The notes under the pieces are model-generated. The model was not told the origin of the DNA. It did no database searches and saw only the letters and a program-made list of their open reading frames with translations. The position numbers and the translations under genes are program-made. A DNA stretch of 64,000 bases from Mesodorylaimus sp. YZB2_4. Lineage: Eukaryota > Nematoda > Enoplea > Dorylaimida > Dorylaimidae. Below, piece after piece: positions 10,395 through 21,599 of this stretch (position 1 is the stretch's first letter; the number at the start of each line of letters is the position of its first letter). Where the stretch lies: contig JASANH010000895.1 of assembly GCA_030248295.1 (NCBI GenBank), positions 620,001 to 684,000 on the forward strand, read 5' to 3'.

Positions 10395-11603
10395 AAAAAG
10401 AATCAAAAGAATTTAGTTTTGGTGCTAGATTTTCTCAATGGTTTTAGCTGAAAGCCCATTGATTTTATGATATCGTATTTTACTTTCCACATCCACCAAC
10501 GGTATTATCAGAAAAATAATCATTAATTGGATGGATCCGGGTTGAAGATTACCTGCAGTCGCCGTGTGCAGAATGTGCCAGTGTTGTCAACCGATTTTTC
10601 AACGACCAAGAATTTTAAGCATCGAAAATCAGAAATAATGATACAGGTCGTACTTGTGTTTGCTTAATCTTTTTCAAACATATCTCACATATGTTGGTAT
10701 CATTGAAATACAATTTCTTAGTGTTTATTGCCCGTATAACTGTTTTTTAAAAAGAAGGGGACCTTCGAACTTGGTCTAATAGAACTCGAGGAGAGGATAG
10801 GATGTGACGGTACACTCGTTACAGGATAGGAAAGACACATATTCAACGCAACACCGATCATATTGGGATCTAGGCAAACGCACGCATTCGATTAGACAGT
10901 TTTCTCAAACCGCTATCGGCTTTACTAATGTGGAAAGCATCGAGGTTATCTTTTCACCAAAAAGAAACCAACCAGAGCAGTAAACACCGCAATCACTGAA
11001 GCGAAAAATAGGGAAAGCATAAAGTTATCCTCAGGGGGGAATCTGCACCATCAGATTCATCCACGCTCTTGACTGTACTCGAGGAGTTAGCATGGTATGA
11101 CTGACATCTTCTATCGAAACGTGTTGGATCTTTGACGATTCTTTCACGCACGGGTACTTAAAGCGAATAATGTGTTGCTCGGCCAGTGTTGCGGGTGCCG
11201 CTAAGGGCAGTCGTGCTATTGTATTCGCACCTCGCCCCGTTGACTTATTAGCCAATTACGCGTGCGATGAAAAAGATAAGGAGAAACTTGGTCTGACTCA
11301 TTTTTTCGAGTAGGTCAGCTTAAAGTCTCAGCTTCACATGTAGTATATCTTTAAGGAAAAATCTATTCCTACAGATTTGAAATACTGTGACTAGACATAG
11401 CTGCTCGCTTCTATTAGACAGTATTTCCCACCTGTCACCCCAAAAAAGCAAATTTCGTTGAATATTCTAATTTCAAAACAAGAAAAGTCCTCAGTGGCCA
11501 TATCCGCTTGCTAGGAGACAGGCGCGCGAGACCCTGGCCAGCTTGTTTTTCAAAATTTCAAATTTGAATCGAACCAGAAGCTGTCGTCAGCCGGCCCGGC
11601 GTT
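10395..11603. other. No recognisable gene
   Basis: Average-composition sequence without long open frames, domains or repeats shared with the rest of the window. Confidence 0.3.
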
Positions 11604-11700
11604 GGGGGGGGGGGGGGGAGGAGGGGGCTTAGCGGTCACGTGACTCCGCCCATCAGCCAATCAGATGAAATAGAAGGCTAACGTGATAGAACGGGGTAGT
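11604..11700 (+). repeat. Poly-G tract and E-box/CCAAT module, copy A
   Basis: A 15-G run (11604-11618) is followed by TCACGTGACT, then ATCAGCCAATCAGATG and AATAGA. The same order recurs at 17410-17475. It carries a perfect E-box (CACGTG) and a CCAAT box, so it may be a promoter relic duplicated as part of a repeat. Confidence 0.5.
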
Positions 11701-11860
11701 CTCTTTAATACGAATACACTACTGATGCATCCATTTTCGTTCTCGACCTTGCTGCCCTCCTTGCTGTACTCGTCGCAGTCCACTTGTTGGGCAGCGATTT
11801 CTTCTTCAGCCTCGTCACTATTGGCTATCGCGGAATCAAAGTAGAGAAAGCGAGCCCTTT

Positions 11861-12178
11861 TTGACTTCAAAGAGCAGGTGTAAGCGGAAACCGAAAAAGC
11901 ACCATTGCTGTTCGATCAACCTAATCTTCCGAAATCTTCTCGAGGTCGATTCTCGTCTGGATAGAATGTGTAAAGGTCACCTGAAGAAGGATCAAGAGTG
12001 GAAAGGTGATAGAATAAAGGAAGAAAAGAACACTTGGCGCGATGAACACAACAAGCATCTTTGCCAGTTCTCACAACCTGTAGCTGATGCACTAGCACGA
12101 GCTCGCAGAAAAGGACGCACACTTAAGATTTTCTTTGATGGAAAAGAATCCGACTTGCACACTCTGCTAGTAACATAG
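11861..12178 (+). CDS. Hypothetical basic protein (105 aa)
   Basis: An ATG-initiated frame rich in Lys and Arg (for example KCKGHLKKDQEWKGDRIKEE in approximate composition), ending with a stop at 12176-12178. There is no recognised domain, signal peptide or membrane segment. It may be a real small exon or chance; a small frame on the other strand overlaps it at the left edge. Confidence 0.2.
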   Translation: MTSKSRCKRKPKKHHCCSINLIFRNLLEVDSRLDRMCKGHLKKDQEWKGDRIKEEKNTWRDEHNKHLCQFSQPVADALARARRKGRTLKIFFDGKESDLHTLLVT

Positions 12179-12283
12179 AATCATACTAACTATTTCTTCT
12201 CTGAAAGGCAAGTAGAATGGAAAGGCACCTGGGATGGACGACCCTACTGCACAATTTGAATACGTCGACCAACTGAAGACCTG

Positions 12284-12409
12284 GGGCCAGTTTCACAATC
12301 AGCTGGGACATGTCCTAAAGTTACAACGATGAAATCGCAATGATAGAAGATAGGACTTACGGTGTCCTAATATTTTAGGACATGTCCTAGGCGATTCTGA
12401 AACTGGCCC
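12284..12409. mobile_element. Short MITE (126 bp)
   Basis: GGGGCCAGTTTCACAATC at the left mirrors GATTCTGAAACTGGCCC at the right. The second inverted block is GGACATGTCCTA. A diverged one-sided relative lies at about 15010-15120 (GAGCCAGTTTCACAATTATA, then AGGACATG and GTCCTATC). Confidence 0.6.
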
Positions 12410-12589
12410 ATGCAGACTATCTCTAAACAAGGGCGACCAGGCGCGCCGGCCTAGGCACTGGCCAAAACCAGTCAGGATGAGATGAAGGCCACACTCGATC
12501 CAGCAAGGAACCAGCTGAATGCGGTAGCACGTGCACGTGGCAGAGGGCACACGTGCCGCGCGGCAATCTGATCGTGACCCTTATCAATC

Positions 12590-12830
12590 GGATGCGTTTC
12601 TCATACTCACTGATCAATTATGATGAGCGCTGATCATGCTCAAGGCCTATCAAATTATTGATCTCTATGCGTAGTCACATCTAAAAACTTCTTTTGGCAA
12701 ATGTGTAATCACTGATTGACAATTGTGGTTGAACACTAAACAGGTGATCATACTCAACACTCAGCAGCAGATTTCTTTTTGATCAGTGATCATCACTGGC
12801 GATTAGACTGATCGATCGTTAGAAGAAAAC
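12590..12830. repeat. TGATCA/GATC motif cluster, left
   Basis: TGATCA, TGATCAT and GATCGATCG words recur many times in 240 bp. A denser cluster of related words lies at 16745-17065. The two may be subterminal arrays of one large decayed element, but no matching termini were found. Confidence 0.35.
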
Positions 12831-14160
12831 CAGACATTAGCTTTAAATGCGTGAAAAAAAGCGGAAGTCCAAAATGATCTTGATCGCACTGAGTATTTCG
12901 CTGTAATATTGATCAGACATTCCGCATTCTGAACAGACCCCAGTCTGACGATGGTTCACAGATCGACCCCGAACCCAACCCAAAAATTTGAAGTCGAACA
13001 CGACCCAAACCCATTTCTGAAAAGTCAAACCTCACCCATTCGCTAATGAACATTAAACTGACCAATAAGAAAGAACCCATATTTTTTGAATAAGTTCACT
13101 AAAACAAAAAAACCACTTTTGTTTAGCGAAGTATATAATTAGTATGATGCACATTTTTCGCGAAATCTACTATTTTTTCCTGCACGACATCAGGAAAAGT
13201 AATCTTCGCATGTTGGTTCTACTCGGAGGTCTGTTCTAAGAGAGAGAAGTTGATAGCTTAGTGGAAGAGTCTTCCGGTCTCCTCAGGGATCCGGGTAGCA
13301 CATTTCGAGAGTGCACATAACTCTGAAACTTGAGTTCACGATGAATACCTTCTTGCGCAGTTACGTGAGTCGTGTCCGGCTCGCATCTTTCATCTACCTT
13401 CAGAAAGATCTCCAAAGATACGAACCACCTTATCTAACAGAGGATTCAAACTGGCATTATTTATTCTGACCACACTTTCAAATCTAGGTTTTCGGGCTCT
13501 CTCAAAAACAGATTGTCAACACATGAGAAGTATTTGAGAACTTGAGTGTCAACCTGCTCACATCTCAACGACGACTCCCTTTTCGAGCTGCAAGTTTCAA
13601 ATGACATGACCCCGGTTGAGAGACCGTTTGCAGGCTTAATTTTTACAAACCTTGTTCTTCGAACTAAGAGATGTTGGTCTCCTGTCATCGTATTCACCCG
13701 CCAAAAGGCAAAAAGCCAGAACTTCAAATCAAAAAATATCTAAAATGGGCCCTGCAAAAGCAACAAACCTCCTCGGCTCAAAAAATCGCTCACAGATTAT
13801 AAATCCATGCTTTTCCTGGAAACTTGGCAAGTTATGAACCTAAATCACTTACGGTTCCTTTTAAATAAGTCCTGTCACATTTGGAAATGTCGACGGCATA
13901 TTTCGGTGAAGCACGAGCCACTTGTGAACTTGTAACTCAGTGAAATTCTCAGATCTCTAGCTCAGATGAAATTCGTAGTTATTCCGAGCTTAGTATCCAT
14001 TAAGAATGTTTTCTTAAGGCAAGGGACCATCGCGAGGACATATTCAATGAGAGCATATTCAAGGAGTCTTTCAAAAGGAAGCTAATAATCAATATTGCTA
14101 GTCCTTTCACGTGGGTGCAAGTCGACCAAAGATCGGGCCAAAGCTCACAGTCAGACTGAC
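12831..14160. other. No recognisable gene
   Basis: Contains a short degenerate ACCC-rich patch (12960-13040) similar in style to the arrays at 14163 and 46138. A tRNA A-box-like word (TAGCTTAGTGG) lies near 13254 without a convincing B-box. Nothing else is supported. Confidence 0.3.
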
Positions 14161-14162
14161 AT

Positions 14163-14332
14163 CAGGGTCCTGCACGGGTATGAAAATCGTAACCTACCCG
14201 TACCCGCTGGACGACCTGTGTACCCATACCCATACCTGTACCCGGCGGACTTTACCCGTACCCATACCCGTACCCGTGATTTTTTAAAAAATCTACCCAT
14301 ACCCATACCCGTACCTGGTTTTTGGATAAATG
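14163..14332 (+). repeat. TACCCG hexamer array with a transposon-like end
   Basis: Starts CAGGGTCCTGCACGGGTATG, followed by about 15 degenerate TACCC(G/A) units. The layout (CAGG..CC...CGGGTA then CCCG units) parallels the left end of the hAT element at 46138. It is probably one end of a related hAT-like element; the other end was not located. Confidence 0.5.
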
Positions 14333-15329
14333 TTCCAATGGAGTATCAAAACAGAAAACTAATTAATTCATGAAAATAATTATAGAAAACCAGAGTTTTC
14401 AACAAAACTGGTTCGATTTTCATTCAAAAGTTTATTCACTATCGCAAAGCAAAAGACATTCTTAAAGCAGTGTTCTGACAGGGGAACACCGCCAACCATC
14501 AAGTCGAACTTTCAGCAACCAAAAATTGTAATGTTTTCCCAGGAAAGCTATCTGCAAAATATTAGAGGCGTCTGGCCAACTGGTTAGCTGTGGTCAAAGT
14601 CCTTGAGCCAAATGCTTTAGCGCTAAACGTCTGAATAATGTCTATTTTGCGTAATTTATTGGGTTTCTTGTTCCCTTGGAAATAAACGTCTCAATTTACA
14701 GTAAACTTAGAAGCCTGAAGCTGGCAACAACATGGCAATCCAAAACTCTGAATGAAACTGCATTCATGTCAGAGTAACGGAGTTCAAATCGACAAGGAGT
14801 GCCTTTTAAAATGTTTAGCTAAAGGCATTTTGGCAGTTCTGGCTGACCGATGACCCAAAGGTGACCATACAGTCAAGCAGGAATGAGCAGCTGCTCTATG
14901 AAACCTAGATTCGTGACACTGCTACCAAACGCGCTAGTGAAGCTTACCTGGAGAGGTCAACAACAACTACTGTAGCTGTACTACTACAAAACAAGCTAGT
15001 TTGTGCGCAGGAGCCAGTTTCACAATTATAGATGAGACGTGTCTGATCGTGAGTCGCAGGACATGCATACAAGAAAGTCCTATCCTACATAAAACTACAC
15101 CTGTCCTATCTACGGACCCGCTGACCTAAAAGTGCAAGTGGCTTGGATCCTGCAAAGAGTCTAGGTTGCTGCACTGGTGCATATCTGTCATATACAAGTA
15201 TGGACTCCTAGCGCCACACCCTTATTTTCCCTCAGCCCCCTCAGACAGGTAATCAAGAAGTCAGTCAGTCAGTCGTGTCGAGTCATGTGGCACCCACTTC
15301 TGGGGGTCTTGACGTCCTACACTTGACGG
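14333..15329. other. No gene; contains a partial MITE relative
   Basis: Only the diverged relative of the 12284 MITE at about 15010-15120 is recognisable. Confidence 0.3.
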
Positions 15330-15500
15330 ATACACGGATACACGGATATTACCTGTTTTCTCTAAGTATGCACGCCCTTCACGTGCCGCGAGTACACTCC
15401 AAAAAAACAGATAGTAGATATGGATATCCCGAAAGATACGGATATGGATATGGATACGATTTCGATATCGATATGCCAAATTATATTAATATCGATAACA
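15330..15500. repeat. GGATAC/GGATAT hexamer arrays
   Basis: ACGGATACACGGATACACGG lies at the left. At 15418-15475 the units continue as ATACGGATATGGATATGG and end GATTTCGATATCG. The sequence differs from the TACCCG array but the architecture is the same. The reading frames across it (YGYGY) are artefacts of the repeat. Confidence 0.45.
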
Positions 15501-15634
15501 TTTAGATGTGGATATTGACATCAACAGTGGTCAACTAGCCTAAAAAAGCAGACATCAGAACTGTTTCGCTAAAACAGTCACAAACCGCATAAGATTCAAA
15601 TTTGCAGCGCTGTTAAAAAAAAACAAGAACGAAT

Positions 15635-15722
15635 ACCCGTACCCAAACCCATACCCGTGCCCGTCGCCTCTTACCCAAACCCGTACCCATACCCGCCGGG
15701 TACGGGTGGGTACGGGTATGGA
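15635..15722. repeat. TACCCG arrays in both orientations
   Basis: ACCCGTACCCAAACCCATACC-type units run left to right. At 15699 they flip to CGGGTACGGGTGGGTACGGG. A head-to-head arrangement of the hexamer suggests the fused or folded end of an element. Confidence 0.45.
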
Positions 15723-16127
15723 TACGCTGTGAGACCACACATGCTAGAGCTGACTAATAAAGGCTGACACCAAGTGGAAAAATGGTTTTTTGGATCGGGT
15801 TCTAAAAAAGTCAGCCTCCACAAACCAAACCCACTCTGCATAAAAACTGTACCCAACTCAAAAAAGGGTTGGTTTTTGGGCCCAATCTTGGGCCTGGAAG
15901 AGGCCAGTTACTTTTTCGAAATTCTGTTGCGTCCAACGGTTTACCGATAAGGAAATAAGTGCACAGTAAATACAACCCAGTTTACCCATTTCCGTTTTGT
16001 CCCCTACGACCCGCTTGGTTTAACCTCGCCATAGTTTACCTGGTTTAAATCACAAGTACCTACAGTATGACAGGTTCGTATATATATATGTAATTGCCGA
16101 TCCTATGCGCTCACTTCAAAAGTAATC
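15723..16127. other. No recognisable gene
   Basis: Unique-looking sequence; only a short TA run near 16080. Confidence 0.3.
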
Positions 16128-16408
16128 TCAAACTACTGAGGCACTTGTCGTGGCCCCGCACAGGTCGTGGCATTTACAGATCAGCAAGCAGTTAGCCCAT
16201 TTACTGTACACCTCGCCTCCTCCATCCATTTTAAGACAGCAGTAGTCATGATCGATTTTTCCTTCCGGCAGAGCTTTTCGGTTGGATATGTCGCCCAATT
16301 CGAGATCCGTCAGCGGGTTTATTGGTCCGATCGCGGGATCATCTTCACTTGGTAGCAACGAAGAAAGTGTCTCATAAGCAGCGATCTGACGAATCATTTT
16401 TACCTGCA
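16128..16408 (-). CDS. Possible terminal exon of an unknown gene
   Basis: Reading right to left, an open frame follows a good acceptor (TTTCCGTTTGCAG ending at about 16409). It begins VKMIRQIAAYETLSSLLPSE and ends with a Cys-rich part (DYCCLKMDGGGEVYSKWANC, then ICKCHDLCG) before the stop at 16128. The upstream exon is not certain; a frame with its own ATG continues to 16454 without splicing. No family is recognised. Confidence 0.35.
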
Positions 16409-16744
16409 AACGGAAAGATAGTTTAAAAATGCATAGAATAGTGGGAGTCGGCATAACTATTTTGGTGGTGACGCGCGAGTGACCAAGACAAGTTTTCCTC
16501 GTATTACGTGATTTTTGGTTGGAGCGAGCAGCCGATTAGGGATCTTAGCCAATGTTCAAAGACGCCGATGTTCGAAGGCGAGCGTCATGGCAAATAACAG
16601 GTCACCAGCAGGTCGACTTGAAGCAAACATATCGACAAAATCATAACGTACAACTCGTGAAAGACTTATGATGGGTCTTCAAAGCACTACCACGCTGAAC
16701 ATAAAGTTGCCCAAACTTGATGGTTTATTTCCTGTCCAATGCAT

Positions 16745-17065
16745 ATGTCACATCGAATCATACTGAATTGTGGGCTGATAACTTGACAGTGGGCTTATAA
16801 CTAGACAGTCCTGATCAGGTGATCGTGAGCTGACAACGTGACTGTGGGCTAATCACATGATCGTGAGCTGATCACATGAGCATGGTTTCATCACATTGTC
16901 AATGACTGATCACCTGAAAAACCAATTGCAACATGTGTGACCGATCGCCTAATCGATGATCGATCACAAAATCGTGGGCTGAAAGCATGACCGCCATTTA
17001 ATCGCAATGTCTTTGTCTGTGCACCTTATTTAAAGCGATCGAACTTTAGTCGAATAGGGTGATCA
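16745..17065. repeat. TGATCAC/GATCGTG motif cluster, right
   Basis: More than a dozen variants of (C)TGATCAC(C/A)TGA and GATCGTGAGCTG occur in both orientations. This is the densest short-motif array in this part of the window and may be partner to 12590-12830. Confidence 0.4.
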
Positions 17066-17690
17066 CAGCGTTTCTGGCAACGCGCACTAATAAGGACCTA
17101 CCAGCTGTCAAGGGTCTTATCAACAAGATCTCCACTCCATTCAAGAACTATTACCCATAAGGTTGTGCTTCCCCATCTCTGCGCAGATGGAAAAGTTCTG
17201 TGGGATAGGTTGATTATAAGCATATTTTTTGAATCAACCGCCACTTCCTGTGTACCTTGCGATCAATTTATTAGCCCACTAAGACAATATCCGGCCGTCT
17301 GGATAGATGACATGCGGCGAGGAAGGGGAGGGGGGGGGGCGGCAGCTAGCCAGCTCAATGTAGTCACGCGTGCCTTGCGCAGCTGACCAATAAGAATCGA
17401 GAGGCGTGGCCTAGTCACGTGACTACACCTATCAGCCAATCAGATGTAATAGAGCGCTTACATGGGAAAACGTGGGGGGGGGGGATTCCTGTATATGCTC
17501 TTACTACTCACCTCTAATGAGAGTTTTTTTGCGTGGTCATTGTGTTCCAGCGATGATCTACATTTTAGCATTTTAGTCTCATTTGAATACTCATGCATTT
17601 TTCCAAATTCTAATTAAAAACCAATATTATTGTTTATTGGACTGCGTATCAACGTCAAAGAGCATTGTAAGTATTCATCATACGGACATT
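17066..17690 (+). repeat. Poly-G tracts and E-box/CCAAT module, copy B; no gene
   Basis: G10 at 17330-17339 and G11 at 17474-17484 flank TAGTCACGTGACTACACC, then ATCAGCCAATCAGATG and AATAGAG (17410-17455), matching the module at 11632. It lies just past the 3' end of the minus-strand gene at 17691, so it is not its promoter. Confidence 0.45.
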
Positions 17691-19690
17691 CTACCCATCT
17701 TCTACGTATTCATCACTCACTGCAGCTTTGATGGACTCAATTTTTTTTAATGTACGGTTCACTGAAGCTTCATATTCAAGTTTGTTGTTTCTCGCTAGAA
17801 CCTTCACTGCTTCTCCAAGTTCCATTGCCGCCTCTGCTTGCTCCTGAAACATAGCATTTCTAGTTTTCGAATTATTAGCATTTCCAAGCCCAGGGAGTTT
17901 TGATATTCGCTGTACTACGTATTTTTCAGATATGCTGATATATTTTTTCGCCACAGAGTATAAATAAAATCCATCCTTAAAAAATGCAAGGTATCAAGGT
18001 GATGAAATCGAAGTTATTTAAATTTTTCATGCCTTCATTGCGTCTACTGTAGTGTTTTCGTATATACCAAAAATCAGTTGAAAAACTGCAGAGCACGCTG
18101 TTTCATTGCAAATTCTGCCCGAAGTTGTCAATTTATTCAAAAGACTGGCTGTATAGTTGATTCGTGTGAGAAGAGTTTCAGTTCTTCTTGTTACATTTGA
18201 AATTCCATCTTGCACATGTTTCCAGGTACGTTGCAGCTCAACAGCGTCTCTCAGCGTTTTTATCATAAAATTAACTATCGCCTTATTATCTTTGACTGTT
18301 TCATTTAAACGCTGAATTTCAATCTCTTTCTCAATTCTTTTCAAATTAGCAGATTCAAGAGCGCTCAAAGATTCTAAATATTTTTTAAAATTAGTGACAA
18401 CATTTTCAGTCTGTTTGTTTAACATTTCGCGAGCGCTTTTCACATTAATTGGTGCTGAAGCAACAGACTGACAGCCTCGATCCAGAAGCCAGAGTTCGTG
18501 TCTTGTGGCAAGCTGAATACTTGTCATGTTTTTCACTATCTGGTTCAAGTCATCAATTATGACCGTTAAATTTTCATTGTGATTCGACGTGGCCATTCTT
18601 TTAATTCGAGCTGACAGATACGAAGAGGCATTGATCAAGTGGAGTGGACTGAGTTCTTTTGGCGAATTGTCGCTTGACTGCGCAAAATCTTTCGTAGTCA
18701 TATTTATGTAAATGCGAAGTCTGAAAACATCAGCGAAGCAGGGAGTACTGGCCTTCAGTGATATATTGTGCATAGATATATTCAACAAATTCTTAATATC
18801 ACCAAGGTTTGAATTGCATTTTTCCAAATCGGACCTCAAATTCATCAGAGTCATGTTTAATTCAACCATTGATTCATTAATTGCTAACAAAGACAATTTT
18901 CTTTCGATAGCTGCCTTTTGTTGTTCCCGACGCTGCTTCACATTCAGCCAGTCTATGAGGGGCTCATCTACATCTATTTGAAATATCTTCTTGGCCAATT
19001 TCAGACCATGTGAATCAGTGCGTGCTTCCAATTTGTTGTAACGCTTCTCAGCATCTTTGAACTGCTCCGCTAATTTCTGTGTGTTTCTTTTTTCAGCTTC
19101 GTCAATTTCGTTTTTTCGAGTTTTTTCCTTCTGCTGACTGAATTGAAGCATTCTCTGCAACTCTGCTAATTGCGAGCTCTGCTCTCCATATGCAGAGTGT
19201 AATCCCACAATCATCGAAGACAGACCACTAGCAACATTTAATATTTGGTGGTTTGTCTCTTCCGAAGCATCATTGGTCTGAACTCCTAGTCGCCACATAT
19301 CGCTTGACAACTTTAAAAAATATTGTGTTAGGTCATGAGTCGATCCGTTTTTTGACAAGCCTCCAACCTCCCTCATTCGTTTCGATAGTATTATCATGTC
19401 GCGTTTTAAAGCTAGCATAGTGTTGTGCGCGGAATAAAGAGCATTGAAGGTTTTTTGCGCAGTATCAATAGCAGATATCCGCAACGACCCTTCAGCTCGC
19501 TCACCATTGCTTTTTATTTTGATCGGGATATCGTTTTCACTAGATAATATCAGCAATTTCCCCAGGGAGATCACAAACAGAGGGATGTTCCAAAGTAGAA
19601 GAAGCCATTCGGGTGTCACTTCCGCTAGAATTATATCATCTTTTTGTGCTGTGGAGAGATCTGAGAATGGAATCCGGAAAACAACGCTGC
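17691..19690 (-). CDS. Coiled-coil secreted or membrane protein, two exons
   Basis: The large exon (18048-about 19690) and the last exon (17691-17975) join across a 72-bp intron (17976-18047). The intron has GTAGAC at the donor and CATTTTTTAAG at the acceptor, and phase 0 on both sides keeps the frame. Unspliced reading meets a TGA at 18027. The protein has a hydrophobic segment near the N-terminus (WLLLLWNIPLFVISLGKLLI), long coiled-coil stretches rich in Glu/Lys/Gln (LAELQRMLQFSQQKEKTRKN), about ten N-glycosylation sequons and few Cys, suggesting an extracellular or lumenal rod. The frame is open upstream of the GTG at 19619 to an acceptor-like TTTTTATGTTTAG at about 19691, so the true start lies in an earlier exon not identified. 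No homologous family is recognised; function unknown. Confidence 0.65.
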
Positions 19691-20036
19691 CTAAACATAA
19701 AAATTGTTAATTTCCCACATTTCGCGCACAGAAGTCTTTTTATGTTCCGCATCAGCAGTCTAGCCTCAGCCACAGTGGGCGTTGTGCAATCCGGATGCTT
19801 TTACTGCAACATGAAATTTTTTTCTCGAGGTTTTCTATGAACGTCGAATGTAAGCTTGCTCAAAAACATTTGAGGCCCGTGAGCATTCACTGAATCCAGC
19901 GATTTATACACGGCTGTTGCTATTACGCCTCCTTATTTTCTTCCTATCCCTCAATGTGGCTATTGTGCGCGCCGTCTGGTGGTGCCATTGGCTCATTGGT
20001 GCCAGGGTGGCTTCCGGCATACTGTAACTTCATCTG
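19691..20036. other. Likely upstream exon/promoter of the minus-strand gene
   Basis: Should hold the first exon of the 17691-19690 gene. An ATG near 19755 on the minus strand is a candidate, but no splice junction could be fixed. Confidence 0.25.
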
Positions 20037-20459
20037 ATGCGTTGGAAGCGTCTCTTCACCTATCTTATTTCATTTGCCGATACCCAATTCCCAGAAATCC
20101 ATCCAGAACTTGAGATATGCCTGCGAAAAAGACGCTGCCAATGCATTAGTATCGGACTTACAAGCATACTAGAACCATCCTGGCACCATACCTTTCATTA
20201 TCATCATTATTATGCCTATTGCCAGACAGCTAAAGAGCGCTTTGCTGCTTTAAGAATGCCAATATGGGAAAAACACATAAGAAGCACTTCTCAAAGTTTT
20301 GTAAATCTGAAAGCACTTTGCTGCTCGCCTCATAAGCTTGCTTACTTCGGTTTGCTGCAACATGAACTTGAAGCTGCAAGGAATCATTTGCATAATATTT
20401 TTCCAGCTGCGCCTAAAACACAAAAAAAATTGTACAGCTTAAAAACCGTTTTTGAATGA
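20037..20459 (+). CDS. Hypothetical ORF (140 aa)
   Basis: An ATG-initiated frame with a moderately hydrophobic start (MRWKRLFTYLISFADTQF), a His/Tyr-rich patch and an amphipathic C-terminus (LLQHELEAARNHLHNIF). No domain is recognised. It lies in the only low-transposon part of the window, next to a credible host gene, which slightly favours it being real. Confidence 0.25.
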   Translation: MRWKRLFTYLISFADTQFPEIHPELEICLRKRRCQCISIGLTSILEPSWHHTFHYHHYYAYCQTAKERFAALRMPIWEKHIRSTSQSFVNLKALCCSPHKLAYFGLLQHELEAARNHLHNIFPAAPKTQKKLYSLKTVFE

Positions 20460-21599
20460 AGAGTACATAATGCAAGAGTTTTTCGAAAGGAACGTGCGAG
20501 TTTCGTTTCACTATTGAACAGTTTTGGCAAACTTAGCTTCAATTAGTAAGTTTTTTTTAACAAAAGAAATAAGTGAAAACACTCGAGCTGATCCTTTTTT
20601 CCCAGGCGGCAAATCGCGAGGTAACTCCTTGAGACTGCTAAGGGTCATTCATTCATTTATTTTTTTATTCATTATAGTCTTTACTGATCGAATGCACACT
20701 CGATGGTCATCAATAATGTCTGAAACACTGCTTCACACATAGGAAAGACGTTATAACGCTATGTCATTGTGGAAATTGAAACCTGTCACAACAGGATCTA
20801 AACCAGATCAACCATGTCTAAACCAAACTGTTTTTTTAAAATCAAAATGATAATGCCTGATAATAAGTTGTTGTTAATTAGTGAGATGAAAATTCATATT
20901 TTCAGTTGGGACATATATGACCCTATGGGATTCTGAGGGTTCAATAAACACCTAGGATAAAGGTTTGGTTCAGTATACCATAAAGATCGAAGACTTGACA
21001 GTCGTTTTAGCACCTGACCCTGGCATTAAAATTACCTAAGCCTCTTTTAAGACACAGGGAAAACCTCACTAGAAATCGATCGATTGTGCAGCAGTATGAG
21101 GGCTAATATACATGGTGGCGCGGCAGCGTCCCCTATGCAGTACATGTGCCACACCAACAACGATATCTAAACAGCCTGATGTCATATGGTAATGAAATTT
21201 TGTTTCTTAGTGTAACTTCGCACTCGATTTAGTTCTTTCAAAGAAATTCTTAAAATCTCTCTCCGTTCAGGCCCTATTCACACTAGGCGTGCGAGGGTGA
21301 GAATCACAACCTGGTTTTTTATTTTCGCTATGACTCGCTGACCGTGCGGCAAAAAACCAATAAAATTTAGAATGGATATGAGGGACTAGTTCAGAAACAT
21401 GTGTGTACGAAAAATTTTTTTTGAAATCTCCTCTGGTTATTCTTTTATGGGCAGAAACGTGCCAGCGTCATTTATGTATGTATGTATGGACCCGATAAAT
21501 CACAACGCCGATCTGTGTGAGAGCGAGAATCCAGATATATGCTTAAACGACAAGGTAAAATCACTGCTGGTGACTTTAGGCATCGATTTTTAAAAGGTA
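20460..21599. other. No gene; microsatellite-linked repeat at 21470-21535
   Basis: TATGTATGTATGGACCC, then ATAAATCACAACGCCGATCT and TGAGAGCG, are repeated in inverse orientation at 50861-50925. Otherwise nothing is recognised. Confidence 0.4.

Noticed and set aside
13250..13320. tRNA-like segment with A-box TAGCTTAGTGG
   Set aside because: No B-box and no cloverleaf could be formed.
15275..15740. Tyr/Gly/Asp repeat proteins in several frames
   Set aside because: They are translations of the GGATAT and TACCCG hexamer arrays.
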